The notes under the pieces are model-generated. The model searched no databases and was not told the DNA's origin. It worked only from the letters and a program-made list of their open reading frames with translations. Positions 32,946-43,446 of a stretch of DNA of 64,000 bases are shown in pieces (position 1 is the stretch's first letter; every line of letters starts with the position of its first letter). A program made the translations under genes and the position numbers. Where the stretch lies: assembly GCA_001600415.1 (NCBI GenBank), contig BCJX01000003.1:405632-469631 (forward strand), written 5' to 3'. This stretch comes from Pascua guehoae. Taxonomy: Eukaryota; Basidiomycota; Tremellomycetes; Trichosporonales; Trichosporonaceae.

Positions 32946-35900
32946 TCACTCGCGCATCATGTTCCGCGGCGGTGGTGTACTCGCGCTCCTCCGCTCGGCA
33001 CTCGGCGCGAGCGCCGCCGACGCGCCAGCCTTTCCAAACAGACTCTCGAGGAGACCGCTCGGCTTGGGGTGCTCGTGATGGTCGTCGCGGTGGAAGGTGT
33101 CACTACGATTCTGTTGGCGGCGATTGGACACGTCCGTGATGGTCGGCGGCCACAAGGGTTCAGACTGGGTCGGTGTGGCCTTGTTCTTTCCCTTGTCGTC
33201 CCTTTTGCGCTCGCGCTCGCGCTCTCTCTCGCGGCCATCCTTTGTGAGTCTGGGCGTGCCCCGAGGCGTGCCACGGGGCGTGCTACCAGGCGTCACTCCG
33301 CCATGCAGCTTCTTTGCATGTGGACGTGCAGTGAGGCTCCGCTGGTCGCGATCTGGCGGCGTGTCCTTGCTCCGCGGCCGGCCACGCTCGGGCTCATCGT
33401 CATTGTCGCTGTTTGCTGCGCTCGATCCTGAACTCATCGGGATCGCCAATGCGCGGGTCACGGGGGACGGCGATGTCGTGCCACTCGACAACGTGGGGGT
33501 CGGCACTGCCGCCGAAAGCGCCGAGCGCACGATGGCGTACCCGCGGGGCTCGGTGAGGGTGAGTGTGACGCGGGGCGCAGTGGCATAGGCCGGGTTGGAA
33601 AACTGGATTGCGCGTTGTTTGGAACTGGCCGTCGTCGATCCCGGTGAGGTGACGGCGCCGTTGCCATTCAAAATGCCACTTCCGCTCCCACTCGACGTAG
33701 TCTCTGCCAAGCTGTGCTTGCGGACAGGGACGATGGCCTCGCTCTGCGCGCGGGTTAAGGTTGGTTTCACCGGAAACGCGTGGCGCAGCTGTTTTGTAAT
33801 CTCGGACAGCTCCGAGGAACGCAGGTCCTCGGCGGTCCCAGATACAGCGCGTGAGCGGCTCCCCGGTCGCGATGGGCCCCGTGATGATACTTTTCGCGTG
33901 CGACTTGGCGGCCGACTAGGGGCACGGCTTGGCGCGCGGCTCGCCGTACGAGAGTCGGGCCCGCCTCCGCCTCGACTTGGTGCACGCGACGTGCTACGAC
34001 TTGAGTGCGGACGTTCGACCTCGATGCGTAGCCATGCCTGCTGCGCCCAGCCCTTTTTGCTGCGGGCCGGCCCTGGTGATGGCGTGGGCGCCTCTGGCCG
34101 TGTTGTGAGTGGAGGGACGGATGCGGAGCGAACCGGGGGTTTCCTGAGCCCCAGGAATGTCGAGACCCAGTTTGGACTGTCTGGCGGACGCGGGGTCGGC
34201 GCCGGTGTCGGCTGTTCTGTGACGGGCGGACCAAGCGGCAACACGAGCTGGAGCACGGTGGGGTGCACGTCTGGGACGTGGTGGTACAGGATACCAGCCG
34301 AGCGGAGGAGATACTTGATATAGCTAATGATGCGGCGCTCGGGCTCGCCACGAGGATTGCGGAGCACGATTGGTGGGTGCTCGGCGTTGCTGGCGGGGTC
34401 CCACTCGGGCTCGGGCTCGAGAAAGAGGGGTAGTGTGTACTTTATATCGGCGGGGAGAAACGTCGTCGTCTTGAAGCTACCGCCTTTATGGGAAGCGGCG
34501 TGGGCTGCGACGCGTGCGCGCATCTCGTCACCGACGTCGTACGCCGCAAACGCCGCCATGCGGCGACGCCCATCGATCGCGGTAAAGGCGCGCATCGCGC
34601 GGCGGACACGTACCCATGCTTCCTCTTCATTGACGCGATCTTCTTCCGTCATGGTCCAAGCGTGTGGGCCGAGGGCATACCACGGCGAGGCCGGAGGGTA
34701 CAGCTCGTCGAGTTCTGCGAGGCGTTCCGCCGCACGCTCGCCCATGACGGTGCGCGACGTGTGTGTGGGTCCGAGCGGAAATCGCTGCTGCAGGAGCAGC
34801 GAGAGCATGGTGAGTGCAATGCACCAAATGTCCAGTTCGGGCCTGAGGGGGTGTTAGTTACCAACGCCCAGACGCGGGTCAGGCCGGTCATGCCGGTGAT
34901 TCGGGGGTGCTCGCCACCTGCCGGGCGCCACTCACCCATAGTATGTCACCTCGCCCGGTCGGCGATTTAGTGCATGGACAATCTCGGGACTCTGCCGTCA
35001 GCCACTGGCGGTCCGTGGGTACGCACGTGAAAGGCAGGCGACCCGCAGCAGGTTGTGAGCTTTGGCTCGCTGGCAGAAAAGTGTGTCGCGAGGCCGAGGT
35101 CTGTGCGGGTCAGAAATTTGACGCGACGAGAGTTTTGGTGCGGCTGTTGTCTCACCGAGTAGGAGAATGTCGCCGGTGGCAACATCGACCAAGACATTGT
35201 CGCCCTTGAGGTCGCGGTGGCATACGCGGCCTGCATGGAGCCCGTCGCGCATGACGGACACGAGCTGGTCGAGAATCTTTGCTGCGCGAGACGGCGCCAC
35301 GGGAGCTGGGTGTTGTGGGAGTGGGACGTGAGTGGACGCGCATTCCTCTGTGTACGTCAGTTTGCGACTCGATCAGGTGGGCGCTGGTCAAGAGGCAGGC
35401 ACGAGTCGACGGCGATTCGAAGGGCGCCGCCTTGGCAAGGTGTGATTTCTCTCACGCACCAACGAGGTAAAAGTGGCCTTCTGTGCGCACGAATCCGTCG
35501 ACGCCAATGAGACACGGGTGGGGCGCGAGCTGGGCGAGGAGTGTGGGTTCGCGGAGCAGGCGGGCGGCGATGAGGGGGTGATGGGGATGTAAGGGTGTGT
35601 GTTTGAGGGCAAAGTACTTTGGCCCCGCCGACATGGTGAGGCCTTGCTGCAGGGAAAACGAGTGTGCCGCCGACGCTGCCGACGCCGATGACGGCGTAGG
35701 CGACTGCAACCCCGAGGTGGGCGACGAGCTCGAGCCGGGACCTGCCCGGACTTTGTAGACGGTGCTAAACTTTCCTCGCCCGAGGACGCCGCCTTCGCTC
35801 ACGGGGAGGTAGGTGTAGTCGGCGATCCCGCGTGCGAGGAGGGCGTCGGGCGAGGCGAGGAAGACGGGGCGAGTGTGTGGCTGGAGGGGTGAGCGGGCGC

Positions 35901-36123
35901 CGCGCCGAGGAAGCAGCCGTCAGTGGGGGAAGAAGAGAGGGAAGGAAGGTCGTCGGCGCCGGTCTTGTTGGTGGCCTCCATTTTTTCTTCTTCCTTCTCT
36001 CAGCGAGAGACATCAACTTACCAATGCATCCCACACTGTCGCGTCTGGCGCCGGGCCGCCGTAGACGAAGAGCGTGCCCGCACCCGGCGGTCCGGTCTCG
36101 TCGCCTTTGTCGCGCTTTGCCAT
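32946..36123 (-). CDS. Serine/threonine protein kinase with DLG motif and long disordered C-terminus, 913 aa
   Basis: Six exons: 36022-36123, 35460-35880, 35156-35347, 35027-35100, 34936-34991 and 32946-34842. They total 2742 nt and all phases agree. The kinase domain covers about residues 60-330: glycine loop VLGRGKFSTVYKV, YFALKHTPL (ATP Lys), an insert of about 40 residues rich in Ser/Ala/Pro between them, HFYLVEE hinge, CHRDLKGDNVLVD (Asp 220), LLLDLGLATHF (DLG at 239-241 instead of DFG), CCGSPAFHSPEIV and PELDIWCIALTML. The catalytic residues are intact, so it should be active. DLG occurs in some active kinases. The C-terminal 500 residues are Ser/Pro/Arg-rich, with SRAPSRGG-type repeats, and a conserved-looking block YIKYLLRSAGILYHHV near 500. 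I cannot assign a named yeast orthologue. One intron (34992-35026) is only 35 nt. A poly-C tract on the sense strand sits about 120 bp before the start. Confidence 0.85.
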
Positions 36124-36239
36124 TATCGCATTGGGGACGGCACGATCAAGGTGGGCGGAGGGCGGGAGCGGAAGCGGGGACGGAGCCGGCGCGCGGTGGC
36201 GGCGAAGAGTGCGCGCGGAGGAAGAGTGCGGCGCGGCGG

Positions 36240-36284
<45 letters not shown>
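36240..36284 (+). repeat. Poly-G tract in the kinase promoter/5' UTR
   Basis: About 45 nearly uninterrupted G residues on the plus strand, 117-160 bp upstream of the start codon of the minus-strand kinase. The sense strand of that gene is therefore poly-C. Confidence 0.9.
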
Positions 36285-38161
36285 CGTGGACAACGGAGGT
36301 GGGACCGAGGTGTGAATTGGTAGCGTCGCGATGTCGATGTGCGATGTGCGATGTGAGTAGAGTGAGGTTTGGCGTGACAATGTGTCGGACGGGTGGGTGG
36401 ATGGGTAGGTTGTGGGCGGCAAGGTCAGGCAAGGTGGTAGGAACGGGCTGGCTGGGCGGCGGGTTTGCAAGGGATGGATGGATTGGATTGTGTGTGACGC
36501 GCGATGCCGGCGACAAATGGGATCAACCACCGCGGGGGCCCGGGAAAGTGGCGTGTCGCTCAATCCACCCAAAAGCCGACTAGAAACCACATTCGTTTTT
36601 TTTTTTTTTTTTTCTCCTAGTACCCTGATTTGTATGCATCCAAGTCTGGGTTGTGGGCATGTGGGTTGCCATAGCCGATGGAGAGTGTTGCAGGTGGGCT
36701 AACCCAGGGCGCCAGGGGGGCAACAAACCCAGAGTGGCAAAGAAAAAAGCTTATACGCTGGGCCCCATGCGCCAGTGCCGGCGCAGATCGGACCATGCCG
36801 AGCGGTAATCTCACCCCCAACATGTACCCATGTACCCATGTCCCGGTGGAGGCACACCCACAAGACTACCACACTGTTGATAGCCGTCTCGGCGCTCGGC
36901 TGCCTAGTGACCAGTGAGCGTGCTGCAATGCCCTAAATTTCTCGGCAACGCGGCAACGCGGCAACTCGACAGCGAGCACGGCGCACAGGCGCACAGAACA
37001 AAAAGCGACCCAAGTAAGAAAAATCTGCGCCTGCCTGGTGGTCGGGGCGAGCAGGGACGAGCCAGAGTGCACGGATAAGGCGGTGGATAACGACGGAGAT
37101 GGACGAAATGGTGGCAGCGAGGACGAGCAGAGCAAGCGCAAGCAGAACGGCAAGGCACGGGCATGGCATGGGCGCACGCAACAAGGCAAGCAAGGAAGGA
37201 AGGAAAGCAACGCAGGGGGCCAGGGACAAAGCCTTTGTTGACTGGTTTTCACACTCTGCCTTGCCTCTCTCTCCCCCCTGATCCCTGCTGTCGCCCCGCA
37301 CGGGCACATTACTGCCGGCGCTCACCTTGATCACCTGGGCATGTTTGACCCTGAGGTAATTATCCAGCTTGGACACCCAAAACTCTGTCTCCCTCGTCGG
37401 CGGCCGATCATTCCTCCGCCTGCGCCTGCCCAGCCATAAACCAGGTGCCCAGGTGGACAGGTGCCCAAGTGGGAGGCGCCGATCCAGTCGGCACTGTGCG
37501 GCAATGACCAGGGAAGCCGGCATTGGCGGTCCGGCTCGCCGTCTACAACCACCACCCACTCACCCAGCCAGCCAGCCAGCCAAACCACCGAGCACGCACG
37601 CAGCAGCACCTGCCGAAAACCCCGTGCAAGGCCCGACACCGAGCATTCCCGCCCCCCGCCCGCGCCCCGGGCTGCCGGCGCTGCCGGCGCTGCCCCCGTG
37701 GACCTGCCCCCCGCGTCTCGCTTGGCACGCCGCCCACGTGGGCGGTTTAGCCGCGGCCCATTTTCGGCGACCTAATCCCCCGCCCTATCGGTGCCGAATC
37801 CAATCAACTGCGTGCGGCGCAGGTCTGCGGCGCTGCTGGATGTGCTGCACGCTCATTCGGTCTCGGTCTCGGTCTTTCATTACTGGTTTGGGTTCCACGC
37901 CGGGGGGCCGGTCTACTTGCTGCGGAGCTTGGCCCGGAATATACAGCACGCAGAGGGGGGGGGGGGGGAAATACCAATACCCAGCGAGCAGGTTTTGGCT
38001 CGTGATACTGTACAGGTACTGTACAATAGCTGCTGCTTGTCGTGTCGGGCTGGCTTGGTGAGCTGTTATGCCGTCGTGGCACGACTCGGATCTACATTGG
38101 GGTGCTTATCGCAATCGGCGCTCCGACAACGTACCGGCGATACCAGTGTCCGGGTCGGTTC

Positions 38162-38245
38162 CCATGTTATCCAGATCGCAACGAGTTGCCATGTCATCCA
38201 GATGGCAGCTGCGGCCAGTTCCCATGTTATCCAGATTGCAGCTGC
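38162..38245. repeat. Imperfect minisatellite CCATGTTATCCAGAT
   Basis: Three copies of CCATGTYATCCAGAT start at 38162, 38189 and 38222 (spacings 27 and 33), separated by GCAGCTGCRGCCAGT-type sequence. It then runs into GCAGCCA-rich simple sequence up to about 38320. Confidence 0.75.
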
Positions 38246-38429
38246 AGCCAGTGGCCAGCCAGCAGCCACCCGCAGCCACCCGCAGCCAAGCAGCCAAGCA
38301 GCCAGCAGCCAGCACGCTTGCGAGGCGATAGTGCCATACCGATACCGAGATACCTAATCGCGCCGGGCATGTCACTGGCCAGGAACTCGGCGGCAGGACA
38401 GGGCGATGGAGCCGGTCTGGCGGTGTGCT

Positions 38430-38560
38430 TGTCTGGTTGCCTGGTTGTCTGACTGCTGGCTGCCTGGCTGCCTGGCCTGCCTGGCAGCCAGGTTGTCTGG
38501 CCATCTGGTTGTCTGGTTGTCTGGCGGTCCGGCTTGCCGGCTTGCATCTCATACCGCGCT
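38430..38560. repeat. CTGG/TGTCTGG-rich simple sequence
   Basis: Dense repetition of CTGGTTGYCTGG and GGCTGCCTGG words covers about 130 bp. No fixed period is kept. Confidence 0.75.
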
Positions 38561-38819
38561 GAAACATGGTATCCGCTCGGAACACGGCAAGACCCGCGCC
38601 ACCACCTGGGCTGGGTTCTGGGTGGTCGTTCTGGATCGTTGTCGGTTCTGGGTCCTGGGTGGCGGTGGATCCTGGGCTGCATGTTGTCGTGGGCCGGGTG
38701 GTAGGTCCTGTGGCTCTGGGTGGTATTGGTGGGTAGCAGCTGTAATGATGCCAGGGGTGGCAATTGTATCCGTATCAGTGGCACGGGTGGCGCGATCGCA
38801 AATGCGTCCTACAGTACAA

Positions 38820-38941
38820 GTATCTGACAAAGGCTCGTGATGGGGCGCAGGGATGCCGAGTCGTGTATCTCTTCGCCTGAGATGACCCCGGGCAGAGCGA
38901 GACATTACCCTGCGCGCCTCACGAGCCTTTTTGTCAGATAC
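38820..38941. repeat. Long inverted repeat (arms about 33 bp, loop 55 nt)
   Basis: The left arm starts GTATCTGACAAAGGCTCGTG (38820) and ends GCGCAGGG (38852). The right arm, read in reverse complement from 38941 to 38908, starts GTATCTGACAAAAAGGCTCG and ends CGCGCAGGG. They differ by a 2-nt indel and a small mismatch near the inner end. GTAC flanks the element at 38814-38817 and 38942-38945 (with AA between the left copy and the arm), which could be a target-site duplication. It could be a small non-autonomous transposon (MITE-like) or a foldback RNA source. Confidence 0.8.
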
Positions 38942-39392
38942 GTACCGATCTGGGCTCGATGGCAAGTGGCTGTGGCCAATGCTGGGCGGGACGATACTAA
39001 CGATGCCAACGGAACGACAAGTGGCGCAGGGTGAGACTGCTGCACTTGCCTGGCAGCTGCATCTGCGTGCCCCGGCATCCCTGCCATTCTCGTTAATCTC
39101 GTTCCTTTGACACGCTCCTGCTCTGGATCCGGCACTGCGAAGCCGATAAACTGTTCCAGATCAAACTCGGGACACTTCTGTCCGGCGCGACGTTCAATTC
39201 TGTCCGACGCGACGTTTCCTTGCGATAACCCACACACTGACAGGGCTCTGCTTGCTCTATGCAAGTAATGCATTGCATCTACTTCTGTGATCCCCGCTGC
39301 CCACTGCCACTGGCCACTGCCCATTGGCCCATGGCTGCGTCCCACGGCCCCGCCACTCTCAACCTCCCCACTCCCCCACACCCTACCCGGCT

Positions 39393-42300
39393 CTAACCGA
39401 GCAAATCGGCATTGCCCGAACTGCTGAGCGCAATAATCATCTCGTCCTCGAGATACTTGCTGACGGCAATCGAGTCGCTGAGACCCTTGCGTCTGCGCGT
39501 CTTGAGAACAAGATCACGCGCAAGGTCCTGCGCCTGTGCAGGCTCGAGGGGCCGGAGCTTGATGGACGTGTCGGTGGGGTCACCCGGGACCTCTTCCCAG
39601 TGGTCAAACCACATTTGCGGGAATGCCTGGCCCATGGTCGCTGTGCGCAGGTCGGTCTCAAAGCCGTTGGCGTCGAGGACGGGAATAAAGCCCTTGACCG
39701 TGTACAAGGGCGAGCCGGGCTTTGGGTCGTCGCGCGTGACGCGTCCGCGCCGGCGTGCGAGGACGGCGTACACGGCCGCCACGCAGTCGGCGGGCGCTTG
39801 TACCTCGACGGCGTAGATTGGCTCCAGGAGACGCGGCGATGCCAGCAGCATGGACGAGTAGCACACGCGCCGCGCAGTCGGGATAATCTGGCCGCCGCCG
39901 CGGTATATTGGCTCCGCGGCAATGTCCGCACCAAGCAGCCTAAACTTTACATTGCGGATGGCTGCGGTTAGCTCGGGACGTGCAAAAGAAACGACAGCTC
40001 CAAACTCACGCTCATCACACAATGGGCCCTCGCGTGTTCCCCACTGGAAGCCCTGCTTGACGCTCTCGCGGACGCTGAGCAGCAGCTTTGTGTCGACCTC
40101 GGACGGCAGCGTGTCGTTGATGAGCACATTGGGGCCATTGTCTTCGGGTCCAAACGCCCAAATGTTGCGCGACGCCAACAAGTCCCAGCCATAGTTTTGC
40201 TCGAAAAACTTGCCCCGCTCCTTGTTGGTCATCTTCATCGTCACCTTGCCGCCCTCGATATCCCTCGCAATGCCCTTTTCCAGCGGCTCGGCAATCATCG
40301 TCAGCTTGTTCCTGAATGTCAGCAGGAGTTCGGCAAGTCGACGCACTTGTGGTTGGGTGTTTGGGCGTAGCACTTGAGTGCCGACGTCTCGAGCACCGTC
40401 TCGCAAAACTTTGTGACCGGGTCCGAGACCTTGATCTCAATCTCAGAGTAGAGCTTGCGCAGGTCGTGCAGCACAGAGTCGAGGTAGACCTCGCCCGTGC
40501 CGAGGATAATGTGCTCTCCCGACTCTTCGACCTTTGTCACGAGCAACGGGTACGACTTGTTGACCTTGCGGAGGCCGTCGAGCATCTTTGGGAGCTCGGA
40601 CGGTGCCAGAGGCTCGACCGCGACCTTGAGCACAGACTGCGTCATGTGCTTGATCGGGCGGAAAATGTACATGTCGTCGTCGACGCCGCGGCTAAAGATG
40701 GTCGCCGTCTTGTTGATTGACGCATCCACACCGGCCAGCAGGACCAGGTTGCCTGGGTACGCCGTGTCAATGTCGACATTGTAGCGCGACTCGTCAATCA
40801 TGATGCCGTCGACAATTGCAGGGACCATGTCCTCTTCGTCTTCCAAGCTGTACCCCTCACCGAGGACCAGGACGGGTTGTCCCCGCTGGACCGTGCCGCT
40901 CATGACGCGGCCAAACGCACGGAACTCTTGCGCATCGGTCGTGTGGAACAGCTTGGTGACGTGCACCACGGTCGGGCCCTTGGGGTTGCACGTGACCAGC
41001 GACTCGGCGAGAGCCGTGTTCATTGGTCCCGTAAACGTGTGCTCGACCTTTGAGCGTGCATTCTCGGTCACAGACGGGAGGTGTTGGGTGATCATGTCGA
41101 TCAGGCCAGTCGCAGGTCCAAAGAATGCGTCGAGCACCACCTTGAGCAAGGGCCGCACGTCCATCTTGTACACGGCCGGCTTGAGCGTGATGCGCAGCTC
41201 GGCAAGCGTGTCGCGCAGTGTCTCTGAGCTCTCGCTCAGCACCTGCGTGTACAGCTTGTACAGCGGCTCCAGGATAAAGTGGACAAAGGATCGCTTCGAC
41301 TCGACGTCGGCCGGCGTACGCGTAAACTTGCGCCGTTCAGAGTCAAAGTAAATGTTGCCCCAGAGGCGCTTGGCAAACTCGTCAATGTCAAACGCGCCAA
41401 ACTGGTCTGCGTACATGGCCGCAAACGTGCCGAGCGTAAAGCACCAGCCCATCTGGGTCGATGCAAACGCAACGTTTCCGCGCTCGGGTGAGAGACGGTG
41501 TGCCTCGTTCGGGTCGACGCTCGCAATAATCGTGTTGACCTCTTCGATGGTATGCTTGATCTTGAAGAATGCTTCGCTCGGTGGCAGGCGGAGCTCGAGG
41601 ATCAGGCGGTCGAGCTTGTTGACAACGAGCACAATCTTGAGATTCTCCTGCATGGCATGACGGATCACAGCCTCGGTTCCCGCCATGACACCCTCGACAA
41701 CATCGACGACCAGCACGACACCGTCCACCAGTCGTGCAGCGCACGCCACTTCGTCGGAAAAGTTGAGGTGTCCGGGCGTGTCGATAAAGTTGAACAAGCG
41801 CGACTTGCCTTGCGAGTCGGGGAGGACAAGCGTCATCGGGCCAGACTTGAGCGAAATGCCCCGCGACCGCTCAAGAGTGTGCGTGTCCGTGTACCGTGTT
41901 GGCTGGTCGGCGTCCCATGTGAGCTGGTGCGTCTCGAACACGAGCATGTCCAGGAGCGACGTCTTGCCGTGGTGCAAGTGTCCTGCCACCATGACGTTGC
42001 GCATCTGGTCTGGGTACTGCAGCATGTCCACCATAAAGCTGTCCGTCAGCGCGCACTCTCGTACTGTTTTGAAACTCACTTGCGGTCAAACCGTGTCACG
42101 GGGAGGCCCTTTTCCTGCACGGTGAATGACCGCTGCTTGACGGGAGCGACAATGGGCTCGGTCAACGGCTGCGCGTCCTCCTCCTGGACCATGGTCTCGA
42201 CATCGGGTCCGTACGTCTCCTCGGCTGTCGCGTAGTACTTTTTGTCCTCGTGCAGAACGACCTGGTTCCCTGCGGTTCCTGTGGGTTAGCGACACGGCAA

Positions 42301-43093
42301 CAATGATTCGTCGCGCTCATTCAGATCAAGTAGACCTTTGGCAGACGCCCAGGAGTACGTCTGGGAGCCCGCAACTTGTGCTCTCGCAAACGGCAAGCGC
42401 ACTCGGCGATGTCTGCGACCTCCCCCCTTCAGGCGTCCAACAGTCTGTCTGCATGACGCCGCCATCTCTGGACTCTCGGCCGGCTTGTCACGATATCTGC
42501 ACGCTTCGACACGCCAGCTCTCATGCACACCCAAATCCCGAACTCGCTGCTCGACCCGCCAGCCTCTCATCTGCGCACTCCGTCCCTTCCATTCACGCCA
42601 GTATCTCCTCGACATGACCCTCTTCTCCAGAGGCCGGTCCCTCTGCCCGCCTCTCAACATGACAGTCCCTCGTAGGCCATGCCTCAACAGACCGCCTCCA
42701 AGTCTCAACCAGTCTCAACAGCCCAGCCTCTCGCACAAGCTCCCCCTCAGTCACCCTGCACAGCCACCACTCCCTCTTCCCCACTTCCCCGACGTGCCCT
42801 CCCCCCACCCCCCGCATACCCAGACCTCATCACAGACCAACACGTTCACTCACCATCAACCCCATGCAACGTCATCTCCATGCCTGTATCCTCCATCTCC
42901 TCGTCGTCATCATACCCCTCGAGGGGCGCATACGCGCTCGGCCCCGGCTCGGCCGCCGGAGGCGCAACATGTACATCCTCGACGTCGATGTCGACGTCCG
43001 ACTCGTCCGAGTCGAGGTCGCCGCCAATGTAGTTTCCAAACTCTGAGGTTAGTCGCGCAGGGTACGCCATGACGCACCGTCGTAGTCCTCCAT
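39393..43093 (-). CDS. SNU114: U5 snRNP EF-2-like GTPase Snu114 (EFTUD2/Cwf10), 1004 aa
   Basis: Five exons: 43078-43093, 42854-43042, 42080-42278, 40347-42038 and 39393-40311. They total 3015 nt and all phases agree. The N-terminus [20 protein letters not shown] is the acidic tail typical of the family. Then come [20 protein letters not shown] and LPVTRFDR. The GTPase domain has P-loop [10 protein letters not shown] (about 153-162), switch [14 protein letters not shown] and NKLDRL. EF-2-like domains follow ([66 protein letters not shown]). In the spliceosome Snu114 sits with Prp8 and Brr2 in U5 and controls activation and disassembly. It is distinguished from cytosolic EF-2 by this N-terminus and by the absence of the diphthamide-loop His region. 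Introns 1 and 4 are only 35 nt and intron 3 is 41 nt, whereas intron 2 is 575 nt. Confidence 0.96.
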
Positions 43094-43446
43094 CGTTGTC
43101 GGCTGGAAAGGGGGGCGGGGGTGGGGGTAGTCTCGAGGGTGTCGAGACTTTTGGGCCGAGCGCGAGTGGGATGCAACGGTGTGGATGTGGATGCGTGTGG
43201 TGGTTGTGGTTGTGATTGCGATCTCGAGCAACAAAGCCAGAAGACAACATTCATGAAAGCGTGAAGTCACCACACCGTACGCGTGCGGGGGATTATTTTC
43301 ACGGCGTATTTACCACAATTTATCCAGAAATGTCGACCACCAGGTCCCGATGGCTCGCGTCCAAGGCCATCCCGACTGATCCGACAACTCGTTCACCAAC
43401 CTCGGTCCTCGCCTCGTCTCGCCTCGTCTCGTTGCACAAGACCAAA
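43094..43446. promoter_or_regulatory. Divergent promoter between SNU114 and the mitochondrial-looking gene
   Basis: A 353-bp spacer separates the two outward-facing start codons, so it should carry both promoters. The sequence is mixed, with a GTGTGGTTGTGG-type purine/T block near 43185-43215 and a CTCGCCTCGTCTCG repeat just before the plus-strand start. Confidence 0.55.

Larger units (their letters stand above)
36124..39392. other. Gene-poor region between the DLG kinase and SNU114
   Basis: This 3.3-kb region holds the kinase promoter with a G45-type tract (36240-36284), a T-run at 36597-36613, a G10 run near 37959, an HVIQ-coding minisatellite (38162-38245), CTGG-rich simple sequence (38430-38560) and a long hairpin (38820-38941). 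Open frames are low-complexity with no domain I know. Confidence 0.5.

Noticed and set aside
37369..38357. Open frames over the HVIQ and CTGG repeats
   Set aside because: The apparent protein repeats simply reflect the DNA minisatellites; the flanking sequence has no gene-like codon bias.
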